Shown here in pieces: positions 44,059-54,659 of a stretch of 64,000 nt of DNA (positions are counted from its first letter, which is position 1; each line of letters opens with the position of its first letter). This DNA is from Viola odorata (taxonomy: Eukaryota; Streptophyta; Magnoliopsida; Malpighiales; Violaceae): NCBI GenBank assembly GCA_963691705.1, contig OY829539.1:59866327-59930326 (forward strand). The letters are read 5' to 3'. A model generated the notes under the pieces. It saw only the letters and a program-made list of their open reading frames with translations, had not been told where the DNA came from and did not search any database. The translations under genes were made by a program, and so were the position numbers.

Positions 44059-45624
44059 TGATCGTCACTCAAATATACTATTTTCCTGATGCTTAATTTG
44101 CACAAATAAATGTGTAAAGGGCAAGACAGGGTCGAACCACAGAGATTGAAGGACTAACAAATCAGTTCAATGTATGACAGAAAGCAAGTGCACCCACACA
44201 TGAAAGTAACACTGGGGGGTTTATACCGACTAATACAATTAATCGGTGCAGAATTGGGAGCTAATAAGACAAATGATTAAAATAAGTATCCAGGGCACGA
44301 AAGTAAAACACGATCCGGGGCAAGATATCCAAGACCAATTCGAGGGCAAGAAAAGCAGTAAAAGAGATATAAATCAGATTGGAAGAGATCTTAGCAAAAG
44401 GTGTTCTCGGGTTGCTTTCTAGGTCAGTTAATCATTGGCACAAAAATATTCCAAACTCATGTATAGACCTGCTATAGGGACCGCGTTTCCACACCGCATC
44501 CCCTGCTTGCCTTCTTAGATAAAAGTCACCCCCCGTTTCCACATATGAGGTGGCCTTGACGTTCCGCCGTCCTCCCAGGCATGAATGCGGGGAGGCACTA
44601 CTCAGAACGCCCATGAAGTGGAGGTAAGACAGATCTAGGGCGTGATATCTCAGCTTGTCAGACTCGTATCACATACCCTAGACGACCGTTTACCCCTAGA
44701 CAGAGGCCTCTCGCGCTGCCTACACTAGGTGTCTACTCTAACTCAAGGATTCACGTTAGTTATAACCAAGAGAATGACAGTAATCATCTAGGTCTAGATA
44801 TTAGCTGGCCAGACTACTATCCTGCCCTAGACAAATTAACAAGAAACCGATAAACAATCGAATATGACAAGAGAATATATTAAGCATGCATTAGGCCTCT
44901 TAACTGATCCTTACAACCCTTGAAACACCCTTTACTAAGATAAGGAAATTTAGCTACTCATAAATGGAGATGAACAATAGGTAATAAATAACATGCAATG
45001 AAATAAAAGGAAAAGGCTTAGAAGGAACCATAGGATGAATTAATAATTCAAAGGAGAAAAGCTTGCTCATTTACAAAATGGCGGCTGCTCCAGTTACCAA
45101 GAGGAATAAGATCCGTAGAAATTAGGGTAAGAGAGAAGGAGTGATGTATTAAAATCCTAGGACAGCCCCCTTACAAAAACCCTAAAACTTAGCTTATATA
45201 GCCTAAAAACTAGCTAGGGGACAAAATACAGCTCATAGGAGAGAGGGACAGCCCGTGGGAGGATGACAGCACATGGGAGGATGTGTCTTAAGGGAGGAAT
45301 ATTCTGGAATCTTTTGACACCTTTTAGAAACGCATGGAATCCCGTGCGGATCTTTGGAGATTCGTCTCATTGGCTTTGCAGAGATATCGCGGGCGAGAGA
45401 CTGCTCACTGGTCTGGTTAGCTTTCGAGGGCTCGACGACATTCTGATCTTCTAGGCCTTGAAGCTTGAAATCCTCAGAATTCCTCCGAAAATGCATCTTT
45501 TCCCTCTTTTTCTCCTTTTGGGACTGATCTGCAATAAAGATAGAAATAAGGGTAAAATAGAAGAATCTAGCCCCCGAAAAGGCTAGAAAAGAGGATAAAA
45601 TCATATCCATGAAACATGCTATCA
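44059..45624 (-). repeat. El3 5' LTR
   Basis: 1566 bp, complete copy. Near-identical to 37409-38733 outside the deletion. Confidence 0.92.
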
Positions 45625-45723
45625 TACTCCTTCAACAAGTACACATTTTTCACCCTTTTATTTATTTCAACGTTTTTCGTATATACGCTTGTATGCATGA
45701 TTATATAGAAATGTTAAAATGTA

Positions 45724-45956
45724 CTCCCTCTTAGTTTTTTTAATTGTCTTTTACTATTTAGGCACGCAAATTAAGAAGGTCGGATGACTCACTATTTGAG
45801 ACAATTTTTGCCTCGAACTTTTTCTCGGACGTACATTAAGGATTAACATACGTTGGAAAAAAGTATGGAATTTTTTTGGGTCAAATAGTGAGTCATCCTG
45901 CCTCCTTAATATACGTGCTCAAACAATAAACGACGTTTAAAAATGATAGGAGGGAG
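45724..45956. mobile_element. Stowaway-like MITE
   Basis: 233 bp with inverted ends CTCCCTCTTAG and CTCCCTCCTATC (right end reversed), flanked by TA (45722-45723 and 45957-45958). Long inner inverted repeats GATGACTCACTATTTGA and TCAAATAGTGAGTCATCC let it fold into a hairpin. TA target and CTCCCTC ends fit Stowaway (Tc1/mariner) MITEs. Inserted in the solo LTR. Confidence 0.88.
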
Positions 45957-46297
45957 TAATTCGCTTAATGGGCATGATCACTAAATTAGAATTCTTTTAT
46001 ATATCTTGTTCAAGCATGATTTAAACACCTCTTTTATCCGGTAACTTTTTTGGATGAGATTCAGGTGCCTAACACCTTCCCGAGTCCATAATACGACCCT
46101 GAACTACTATTCTCGGGTTTAGACCCTTTTTGTGCCTTAGCTTTACATTTTTTTTTATGTCATGATAATAGGTTCCCTAAACCTTAGAAACAAAAATAGG
46201 GTAGCGACATTATTGTATTATGTGAGATGAGTCCGATTTTATCTCACATCCGTCCCGAACCGCGTCGCGTAAGAAATTTCGAACAGGGGGTGTGACA

Positions 46298-46341
46298 TTA
46301 TTTATTGACACCACTAAAAAAACTATAACAATGACTATTAC
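46298..46341. repeat. Right copy of the 44-bp duplication
   Basis: TTATTTATTGACACCACTAA to GACTATTAC, starting at the base after the LTR terminus TGTGACA. Differs from the left copy at 3 of 44 positions and lacks the hAT insertion. Confidence 0.8.
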
Positions 46342-47982
46342 CTAACTTAAGTTCCTAAAATATTTATTAAAAAAAACTCGTTTAAAAGAAAATGTATTTA
46401 TCCAAACTTTAATTAACCTCTCTTTTTCTTTTTTAAAATCTAATTAACTTTTAGGATTACAACGTTTGCAAATTTAAGCCTCATATATGTTGAAAAATTA
46501 GTCCAGACAAGAAAACATGTTTTATCTCTAGAATATTTTTTTAAAATAATCCTTTTAAGGTCCAATGAACTTCTATACGATTACAATTGTTGCAAATTTA
46601 AGACTCATGTTGAAAAATTTGTCTAAGGCAAGAAAACATAATGTTTATCCTTAAATATACACTGTAATGAATATTGTAAAAACTCAATTGCAAAATCGAA
46701 CGAAAAATCACTTGTTAAATGATTATTTAATTACAAAGTTATTATAAAGTACTTTCAAAATATGAAAAAAAGTCGCGGACAATTATGGACAATTGTGATC
46801 GTAATTATGACTTATAACAAATTCATATATTTGTTGACTTTATATATGAACTTAATTCAATCCCTTTCAAATTTTATTACATTTTATTTATTATTATTAT
46901 ATATAATGTTTAATTTTGTATCACTGAAAATAATATTTTGCTCCGTCACTGTTGATATTATATATGTGACAACAACTAATGACATGTCATATCATGTGAG
47001 TTTCCTATCAAAAGTAATTGGAAAAAAAAACATAATTAGAGGGGTAATTATACAAATAATTAATTAATATATATAGGTGGTGATTGTAAAATATTACAAA
47101 CATTGCAGACAATTGTCAACTTCATGCCGCAGGCCCGCAGCGACGGTCCGCACATGGATTTTACGCATGAAGCTTAATGGCCCAGGAGAAATCTAAATCT
47201 AAATTGTAATCTAAATCTAATGGACGATATTTCTCAGTGGAGGGAGAATATACTATAGTATTAGTAGTCATACATGGGAAAATGTTGCATGGGAAAAAAG
47301 AAGGTGAAAAGCAGAAGTTGATAGTATGCAAATCATCCATAGAAAAGACTTCAAGCAAACCAAGAAGAATCAAAATCAAAGATTAAATAAATAGCCAACT
47401 TGGGTAAGGACAGAAAACGGAAAGAAAAAGAACAAATTTGGAGGGATATGCATAAATCTTGAGCAGATTTGCAACTAAATTTAGTCGCACCCCAAGTCCA
47501 TTTGGTCATTAAAATACCAAGTCTCATCAAATTTGAACTCAACATTGATGGAATTCTTGCATTAAATCAAAGATTGGTCAATTCCTTCATTGAATCCAAG
47601 AAGTAACCATTATTGTTTCATGTCAAAAAAGAAAAGAACTAACCACAGTTGTTACTCCATCGATTGAACTTTGAGTAATCCCAATTATTGGTGGGCTTTG
47701 GTGGTTTAGCAGGCCCTTGACTGGCCGGCCATACACTGCCTCTGTACCGTTTGGCAGTTGGATCTCAATTACTCGTATGTTAATGTTATGCACTTGCAGC
47801 ACTTCTTTCACTTTCTTCCATTTAGTATACACCTAACAGGAATCCAGTCATGCAATTCCATTCAGTAATGATTGAGAGCAAATAAATATAGCTCAATGCT
47901 TGAAGAAAAATGCAGCTTACTGTTTGGTAACTTTGGTTCGAAGAATGTAACTTTAGACGACTTAGGAAGCATCAAGTAGGCC
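46342..47982. other. Intergenic downstream of the second lipase gene
   Basis: AT-rich. 47623-47832 is open for 69 codons on the - strand (VIEIQLPNGTEAVYGRPVKG) after a possible acceptor TTAG, but I do not recognise it. Otherwise nothing seen; the first few hundred bases beyond 47983 may be 3' UTR. Confidence 0.45.
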
Positions 47983-48028
47983 TTAGACACTATGAGCTTC
48001 TAACACCTTTCGCATGGCATCATGACAT
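47983..48028 (-). CDS. Second lipase, exon F (last)
   Basis: Acceptor ATTGTCAG, then CHDAMRKVLEAHSV and TAA at 47983-47985. Frame joins exon E through a split Gly codon. Confidence 0.7.
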
Positions 48029-48121
48029 CTGACAATAATCGATTGTTTCAAATGTAAGGATATAAAATCTACAATTCATGGAGGGATTATAAAAGCCAAG
48101 AAAGATAAAAAGTGGTTTTAC

Positions 48122-48503
48122 CCCCAAGGAAGATGAGCCAGGAACATGTATGGTGACACAACAAGATCTTTAAAGAATTCTCTGTTTGTTAAATAAGGTT
48201 TATAAGTTTCCCTACTCTCAAGGACTCTCCAGCCTTTCCACAAAGGCATAACAGTATTTCTCGCTTGTGGAACCATATGAATCACAAGTCCTGGCAGTAG
48301 CATCTCTGGCAGCTCCCCAGCCAGCCTATCCTCAGAACTGGGGACAGTCTCTAAAAATTGAGACACAGGATCATCTAGTGGATTTACACTAGGCATATTG
48401 CAGGAAGAACTTTCAAAAATGTCATCATTGTCGAAATCACTTGTAATATTTCCCATGTCAGATTCAGTCCTCCAAGGATACCATTGGTCCAGTTCATTGC
48501 CAC
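48122..48503 (-). CDS. Second lipase, exon E
   Basis: Acceptor TCACTACAG, donor GGGTAAAA. Encodes GNELDQWYPWRTESDMG, an acidic stretch, PEMLLPGLVIHMVPQARN and FFKDLVVSPYMFLAHLPWG, the conserved C-terminal block of this lipase group. Confidence 0.8.
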
Positions 48504-48742
48504 CTGTAGTGAGACAGCATTTCAGTATAACAGTTGCTTCATCTTTGAGAAAACATAAGCATGGTGAGTGCTCCTCGATACAGAAAAACTACATAAACTT
48601 GGATTTCTATGTTGCTGGGAATAAAAAGAATAAAGTGTAGCTTCATTCTTTCAATACTGACCCCCAAAGGTGTGCTGATCTGGTTTTTCCACTTTAGTGA
48701 CTCCAGAATGCAATTCTGATGTATCTGTTACCTAAATTCTAC

Positions 48743-48903
48743 CTTGCTGGTACTTGCTAACATGGAGAAATCGACGAGCAAGCCTTAAAATCAAGGCTGT
48801 ATCGGTTTTTGAATCTAGTGCGAGCACCATAATTGCAGCTGCAAGAAGCCGTAGGACTGCCCCAACTGTAAGGCGTGAAGAAAATTCATTGTCGTGGATG
48901 ATG
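48743..48903 (-). CDS. Second lipase, exon D
   Basis: Acceptor TTTCCGCAG, donor AAGGTAGAA. Encodes SIIHDNEFSSRLTVGAVLR, LLAAAIMVLALDSKTDTALI and LRLARRFLHVSKYQQ; the Asp of HDNEF is the likely acid of the catalytic triad (inference). Confidence 0.8.
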
Positions 48904-49005
48904 CTGCGGAAAGCCCAAACATTTACTGTGACAACTAATTACAGAGGCAACGGAGAGAAACCTTGCCCTTAAACTTCATTTGGCGTGATTGGAAATGAAA
49001 ATTAC

Positions 49006-49103
49006 CTGGTAAAGAATCCTGAACATGCTTCAGCTATGACCATATCCACACATGGAAGGGGCCCAAATGCAAATACATGTAAAATTGGGTACTGATGTTT
49101 CAG
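49006..49103 (-). CDS. Second lipase, exon C
   Basis: Acceptor GTCTACAG, donor CCAGGTAATT. Encodes LKHQYPILHVFAFGPLPCVD and MVIAEACSGFFT, the strand-turn after the nucleophile helix (FGPLPCVD). Confidence 0.8.
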
Positions 49104-49267
49104 CTGTAGACAAAAGAAAAATGAATGAAAAAACTAAAAGATGCTTTCCGTGTAATTATAACACCTTTGACCGAATCCACACAGAAATTTGCAGTTGGTC
49201 CTAATAGGATTCAGTTCAACAAAACAAAATCCGATTATTATAGCCCATACAGGACAGTCTATCCAAG

Positions 49268-49838
49268 CAGGCACGGATCTAGGGGGGGGGGCAGGGTAGG
49301 CTGATGCCCACCCTGGGCTAATGAAACAAATTTTTTTAGTATGCCCAAATCCCTCTCTTCATGAATCATGGCCATGATCTTTAAACTCGTAGAGATTATG
49401 CAATCTTTATTCATTGCATTTAATGGTGGACATATTTGGTAATAATTAGTTTATAGAGATTATTTTGGATCATTTTAGTTTTTTTTTGGAATGAATTTGT
49501 GAAGTAGATGCAAAACAGTAGCAAGAGGGAAGCAGAGATTTATAGGAAACTAAATTCATTAAATTAATATGCTAACTGTATTAATTTTTTTTTTATATGG
49601 GCAAATATTTGATTAAACTATCTACTCAAACACCATCGATATCATCAAATGTTGGTTCAAATGAAAGTGAAGAACGACTTACGAAAAAGTCGAAAAAGTC
49701 GAAGTGAAGCACCATCGATATCATCAAATGTTATTTAGTGACGGATACAAATACTTTTAAGCATTTTTCTAATTTTTCGTTCAGCTCGTTTGCCCCCGAA
49801 CCCCGCCCCCCTGGAAATAATTCCTGGATCCGTCCCTG
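49268..49838. mobile_element. Non-autonomous hAT element in a lipase intron
   Basis: 571 bp with ends CAGGCACGGATCTAGG and (right end reversed) CAGGGACGGATCCAGG; exact 8-bp TSD TATCCAAG (49260-49267 and 49839-49846). No coding capacity. It is the same family as 63005-63489 in opposite orientation: both share GGATCCAGGAATTATTTC, GAGCTGAACGAAAAATT and a TAGTGACG/CGTCACTA word. It sits in the intron between exons B and C and should not disturb the frame. Confidence 0.92.
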
Positions 49839-49940
49839 TATCCAAGTACCATGTAATGGCCAGTTACAACAGAGTCACAAAACAAATAAATTATAGTTCT
49901 CGAGAGCAATAATAACACAGCTGCAAGAAAGGAAGCATAC

Positions 49941-50062
49941 TCTTAGCCCTAGCATAGCAGCAATAGCACCTCCCAGGGAATGCCCAACTATACGCAAGTT
50001 GTATCCATAACACTCGCATCCAGCTCCCAACAATGAAGCAAGGAAGCCACTTGATCCAGCTT
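49941..50062 (-). CDS. Second lipase, exon B (catalytic elbow)
   Basis: Acceptor AAATACAG, donor AGAGTATGC. Encodes AGSSGFLASLLGAGCECYGY, NLRIVGHSLGGAIAAMLGLR. The Ser of GHSLG is the nucleophile. Confidence 0.85.
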
Positions 50063-50411
50063 CTGTATTTTCCGTATATGAAAAAAAAACCGTAGAAGAT
50101 TCAGGATAAAGGAACAATAGATTCCATGAAATAAAATAAGGAAAAAAGATGCTAGAATCGAAACCATGTTATTCCTTATCGGAGCATCAAAGATCATTTC
50201 CTTAATCTCCTGAACGGTTCACTAACAAATTCTCCGCAACCTTCCAACTCATTAAATACAAAACACTTTATACAGCCACCACTCCGATTCCCTAATGGGA
50301 TAACATTATATACCTCCTTTAGTTTGAAAAGAAATGCTTCTTACCACAGAAAGGAGGAATGAGGCAAAAAGAAAAGGGAGAAAAAAAGGAAGCGATTAGA
50401 ATGCCCATTAC

Positions 50412-50462
50412 CAATGTCCTTATGATTTCCTTCAATTTGGGTGTAGAGATCTCGTGCAGTCT
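50412..50462 (-). CDS. Second lipase, exon A, downstream piece
   Basis: Encodes ARDLYTQIEGNHKDI up to donor TTGGTAATG. Its first five bases (50458-50462) are the left copy of the El4 target duplication. Confidence 0.75.
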
Positions 50463-51813
50463 TGATGGGTGCCGAAACCAACAAAAATAAATCATACAAT
50501 TCACCATGCACAATTAATTAAAACTGTAGCAAGTGGTAAAAGGATCGAACCACAGGGATTTCTGGACAATAATAATTTCTGTTAAAAGACCAAAATTGTA
50601 ACAGTGGTAAAAACCAATGAGTGAGATTTTTGTGTTGCAATTAAATTAATAAACAGAGAGAATAAAAACAGTAAATAAATGATGATAAGATGAACTCAAA
50701 TGGTGGTAAATTCCCGATAAAGACTCTTTTCGGGTCACGATTCATAAATGTCGATCATTGATGCAAGTGTTTTCAAAACCAAATTTAATAGAAAAGCTAT
50801 AGAGACCTCTGAGTCTCCTGCTCTCCTCCTACTCAAGATTCGTAAGGCGGTACTCCTACTAGGATCCCTAACCGTTCAATAACTTTAAGGCGGTACTCCT
50901 AATAAAGTTTAATTGAAGGGTTGATTAAACACGGGGAGAGACCTTTCCCGATCTAGAAGAGAATTTCTTCTACTCCTATAAACCGGATTTTACCTTTTTC
51001 TAATTAGATCTTACACTAATTAGTTACCTACAGATTCCTATCAACGATGTAGAATCCAACGTTTCTAAAAAAAGATGTAATCATTCATATTTAAAATCAA
51101 GTTAGCTACTCTTAATCAAAACATGAACAAATTGACATTTAAATAAAAAGAATAGAAATACAAACTTGGATTTTATGAAGCCTAATTTGATCTCACAACA
51201 AACGAATCATGACCCTAGAGCCTTTACCAAGAATAGATAAATTAGCTAGAACAAGACATTAATTCAAACAAGTATTGTGCATGAATTAATTAAATCAAGG
51301 AATAAAGAAGAAAAGAATAATATAGATAGAAATCCTAGAACCAGTAGCCGTCCAAAATCCCCCAAGGAAGAAGAGATCCCCTTTTTGTTATGTGCTAGGT
51401 CCTTTTAAATCAAATCCTAGTCTAACTAAAAATCCTAGAAGATAGGATTTTTAACTAATTAATAAAACAATTATTTAAAATTTTGGTTTCAACTAATTAC
51501 AAAGCTTCTTTTGCAATCCCAGTACGTGTCTCTCTCTTCTCACCATGGGCCCAAGCCCATTGGCTGCTTGTTAAATATTTGCTTGGTTGCCAAAATTCTT
51601 TTCAGCACGAACATATTCAAGAGGGAGCTACTGCCTCTTTTCTTGTCTTTTCATTTTACTTCAAGCTTATACCAATTTCAGCTCTTTTTCAATATTTAGG
51701 CTTTGTAACCTACTCTCTGCAAAAAGAAGTGAAAAGTACACACAATCAGTGGAATCACCATCCAAAATAACAAGAAAAGATGGCGATAAATTCAGCATAT
51801 TAGCACTCAATCA
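50463..51813 (-). repeat. El4 3' LTR
   Basis: 1351 bp, TGATGGGTGCCG to GCACTCAATCA. Contains GGATCGAACCACAGGGAT near 50541, the box shared in diverged form by all Athila-type LTRs here. Confidence 0.93.
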
Positions 51814-51849
51814 AATCCCCCACACTAACCTATGCTCGCCCTCGAGCAT
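51814..51849 (-). other. El4 polypurine tract with hairpin I
   Basis: The - strand stem ATGCTCG/CGAGCAT, loop AGGG (51832-51849), is followed by AGGTTAGTGTGGGGGATT against the LTR. Confidence 0.75.
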
Positions 51850-53475
51850 TTCACTTAAAACAGCCCTCTAATCAGAACAGATGGTTTCCACATGGCATAC
51901 AGGAAAAAGCACACTCAGCACACAAGCATAACATTCGACACAACCTCCTACCTAGATAACATCCGCATCAAACCCAAGGAATAACGAAACCAAGGGAGAA
52001 ACTTTCCCATACCTAGCATAGTCGCAAGCAATCCTCACACAGAAAATAGTATTTGAACTCAAACTCAGCAAGGATTATGGCAAAGTGTTTACACTCAACA
52101 ATGCAAATGATAATGCACAAAACCAGAATTGCAATAGCGATCCGAGTACGGAGAACACATGCGCAGGCAATCATACAATCATAAAAACTTTGCAAAGGTA
52201 AAGCAAAAGTATCGTGTAAGAGAAGAGGTTCAAAAGAGAGAGAAGGAAGGATAGAAGGCTTCTTAGCTGGAAAAAGCGAGGTGGCGAGAGTATCTCCTGT
52301 TTGGCAGCAGCGAAGCAAGGCAAAGAGCGTCGGATTTGACAATGGGGGTATTCTTCTTTGTAGTTCTCTCATTCTTCTGAATTTCTTCACTCTCTGCTCC
52401 GTTCTGAATTTTACTCCTCCTCTGCTCGAAGATTTATTCATTCTTTTTGCTCTTTTTTCTGTTTTTCTTTTTTTTTTCTTTTTTTTTTTCTTTTTTTTTT
52501 TCTTTTTCTTTGAGCAAAAGAGGAGCAGCAAAATCTCTGCCGAATGATGAGGCTCAACCGTGTGGTTGCCTTAAGTGCTTCGGTCTTATCCATTCATTTC
52601 TATTTTTGCTCGTTGATTGCCTTGAACATCTTCTTTTAGTTGTTCATTATTCTGAAATTCAGCTTCTTTTTGTGGCGCTGTGGCTTCCATACTGTTACTC
52701 TGGGCGTCTGCCTTGTTTTCAGCTCAATGATCTCGCATCTTAATACCCCCTCTCTAATGTTATTGCTTCTCTTTACCCCACCTTGCTTACTGTTAGAGAA
52801 CTCTCGCCTGCTAAGAATAGAAAGAAAAGTCTCGAACAGTTAGAAGGGTGATGAAAAGAAGGGATAAATCAGCGGCAGGGGCGAGATAAAAGCAAGAAAA
52901 AAGATAAGAAAGAAGATTGCAAAGTTTTTAATCACGTTGTCGCTTTCCTACGTCTAATTGTGCCTATACCCAGGGGTCTCATGCAAATTCAGCCAGTACA
53001 AAGTCATGCATCCACTCAGAAATAAAAATCACGGCATGAAAGTTCAAAGAGCTCACACGGGTAAACAAATGACTGCAAGCGACTAAAGCAAGACATGGAT
53101 ATAGGAGCTAACAAGTAGTGTGACTGTGCGCGTGAATATGTGAAGTGGGATAAGTGCTTCCTGTTCAAAGTGCCTAAACCATCATTCAAATAGAGGGGTT
53201 CTAAAAAACAAGGGTAGTGTGGCTTTAAACATTCCAATCAATCCACATACCAATCAATCCACATAGCAATCAATCCAGCGAAAATATACACAATCAAAAA
53301 AGCTCATGACAGCCAACGCAAACCTTTCATAACAGTCATGTCAAAACAGCCAACGCAAACAGATTCAAAACAGTCATGATCAGTAATAAAATACCTCCCC
53401 TACCCTAGACACTCCACATACCGATCAATCCAGCAAAAATATTTCAAACATTCCAATCAGTCGCAGAAAATACCT
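51850..53475 (-). other. El4 3' spacer
   Basis: Non-coding, about 1.6 kb, with a long T-rich run at 52462-52512. Spurious lysine/phenylalanine frames only. Confidence 0.6.
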
Positions 53476-53510
53476 CCCCCACACTAGACGACACTTTGTC
53501 CTCAAAGTGT
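53475..53510 (-). other. El4 internal hairpin II with purine tract
   Basis: The - strand stem ACACTTTG/CAAAGTGT, loop AGGA (53491-53510), is followed by CGTCTAGTGTGGGGGAGGTA. Relative to El1 an A-T stem pair has become T-A on both sides. Confidence 0.6.
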
Positions 53511-53936
53511 GAGAAAGGGAAAATAAATGAAACTAAGGAAAGATGAAATACAAGAAATAAAAGGGAAAGAAGGAACCCGGAGGAAATCATGGGTCTGGTG
53601 GGGCTGGTGCTGGTTGGTGTCAGTGGCGCCGAGGCTGTCGCCGGAGGTGGTCGCTGGGTTGGCCGCGACGGCGGTGATGAAGGAGCGGCGCTGGGTTGCG
53701 ACGCTCGCGCTGGGGGGCTGGAAATCTCGGCTCTCGCGCTGAGATTCGCGGCGATGAGGACGGTGAAGTCTGGTGAGTGGGCCGGTCTCGGTTGAGGCTG
53801 CTGGAGTCGAAATAAAACTCCCCCTCTTCATCCTCGACTTGAATCGGCGGCGAGGGTGGCTGTTTGTAGGTTCTGGTCTAGGGTTTTGCGCTGGTTTGCT
53901 GCTGCCGGAGCCGGCGCCACCTCTTGTCATGACCAT
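53502..53936 (-). pseudogene. El4 ORF3 remnant (N-terminal)
   Basis: ATG at 53936: MVMTRGGAGSGSSKPAQNP, then an R/S/P-rich low-complexity stretch, position-equivalent to the start of the Athila third ORF (outer element 8094). The conserved later domain is absent and the frame ends in unrelated hydrophobic residues. Confidence 0.45.
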
Positions 53937-54029
53937 TGCCGTGACCGGACGGATTTCTTGATTTGGATTTGAGGGGCGGCTAGGGTTTTGTGAGGTAGAA
54001 GAAGATGTTTTGAATTTGTTAATTTTGGT

Positions 54030-54560
54030 AAAGGAGAGAAATTGGGTGAACGGCCATGTGATTAAAGGAAAATGGGCTTGTGTGACTTAAGCCCATGAAG
54101 TTCCTTTGGGCTAAACTTCGTTCAAACCGCCATGGTTATTGTAATTCCCTTTCCAGTCTTCAAATTAATTCATTCAGCCCTCGTTCTCCTGCAAAAACAA
54201 AATCAAAACAACATCAGACTTCTAGAATTTTTTTAACAGGGAAGAAGAAGAAAAATAAAAAAAATAAAGTGAAAATAAAAATAAAATGAAAATAAGAAAT
54301 AGATGGGGCTGATTTTTGATTTTTGGAATGAGGAGAGATGAACGGCAATGTGCTTGGGAAATTGGGCTTAATGACTTAAGCCCATAAGATAAAATCCTTG
54401 GGCTAAATAAATTTCAAACCGCCATGCATTTAATTCAAATGTGTTCCTTTCCTCCATTCTCTGCCTCTGCTCGTATTCTCCTGCCAATAAACATATAAAA
54501 TCAAAACATCAAACTCCAAGAGAATGTCATTGATAGAGAAGAAGAAGAAAATAATAAAAA
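54030..54560. repeat. Degenerate tandem duplication in El4
   Basis: AACGGCCATGTG (54049) with GACTTAAGCCCAT and TTCAAACCGCCATG recurs about 290 bp later (54340 on) with many changes. An old duplication of the leader region. Confidence 0.55.
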
Positions 54561-54659
54561 TAAAAATAAAAATAAATAAATATGTAAATATTAAAAACAC
54601 ATGGGTTGCCTCCCATGAAGCGTCCCTCTTTATAGTCTCGGACTAGACATTGTTCTCGA

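Larger units (their letters stand above)
37409..45624 (-). mobile_element. El3: Athila derivative with gag-protease joined to integrase end
   Basis: 8216 bp with exact TSD TACTC (37404-37408 and 45625-45629). LTRs 37409-38733 and 44059-45624; the left one lacks about 240 bp present in the right one. Primer site at 44036. On the - strand: gag and protease, then directly the C-terminus of integrase, with RT, RNase H and the integrase core deleted, and no ORF3. A 385-bp tandem duplication affects the integrase end. It is non-autonomous unless served in trans. Confidence 0.92.
35958..46297 (+). mobile_element. Solo LTR (Tat/Ogre-like), interrupted by El3 and a MITE
   Basis: Starts TGTTGCTACCCAATTTTTGA and ends GAACAGGGGGTGTGACA. 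Without the nested El3 (37409-45624 plus one TSD copy) and the Stowaway MITE it is about 1.9 kb. A promoter-like CTATAAATAG is at 36430-36439, and the right part has CCTAACACCTTCCCGAG, a word seen in LTRs of the Ogre/Tat group. No internal coding region is present. It is bordered exactly by the 44-bp duplication rather than by 5 bp. Orientation follows from the TATA box. Confidence 0.65.

Noticed and set aside
37409..45624. El3 as an autonomous Athila
   Set aside because: No RT, RNase H or integrase core codons between protease and integrase tail, and gag has stops.
52013..52531. 172-codon lysine-rich - strand frame in El4
   Set aside because: Runs through a T-rich tract in a non-coding spacer.
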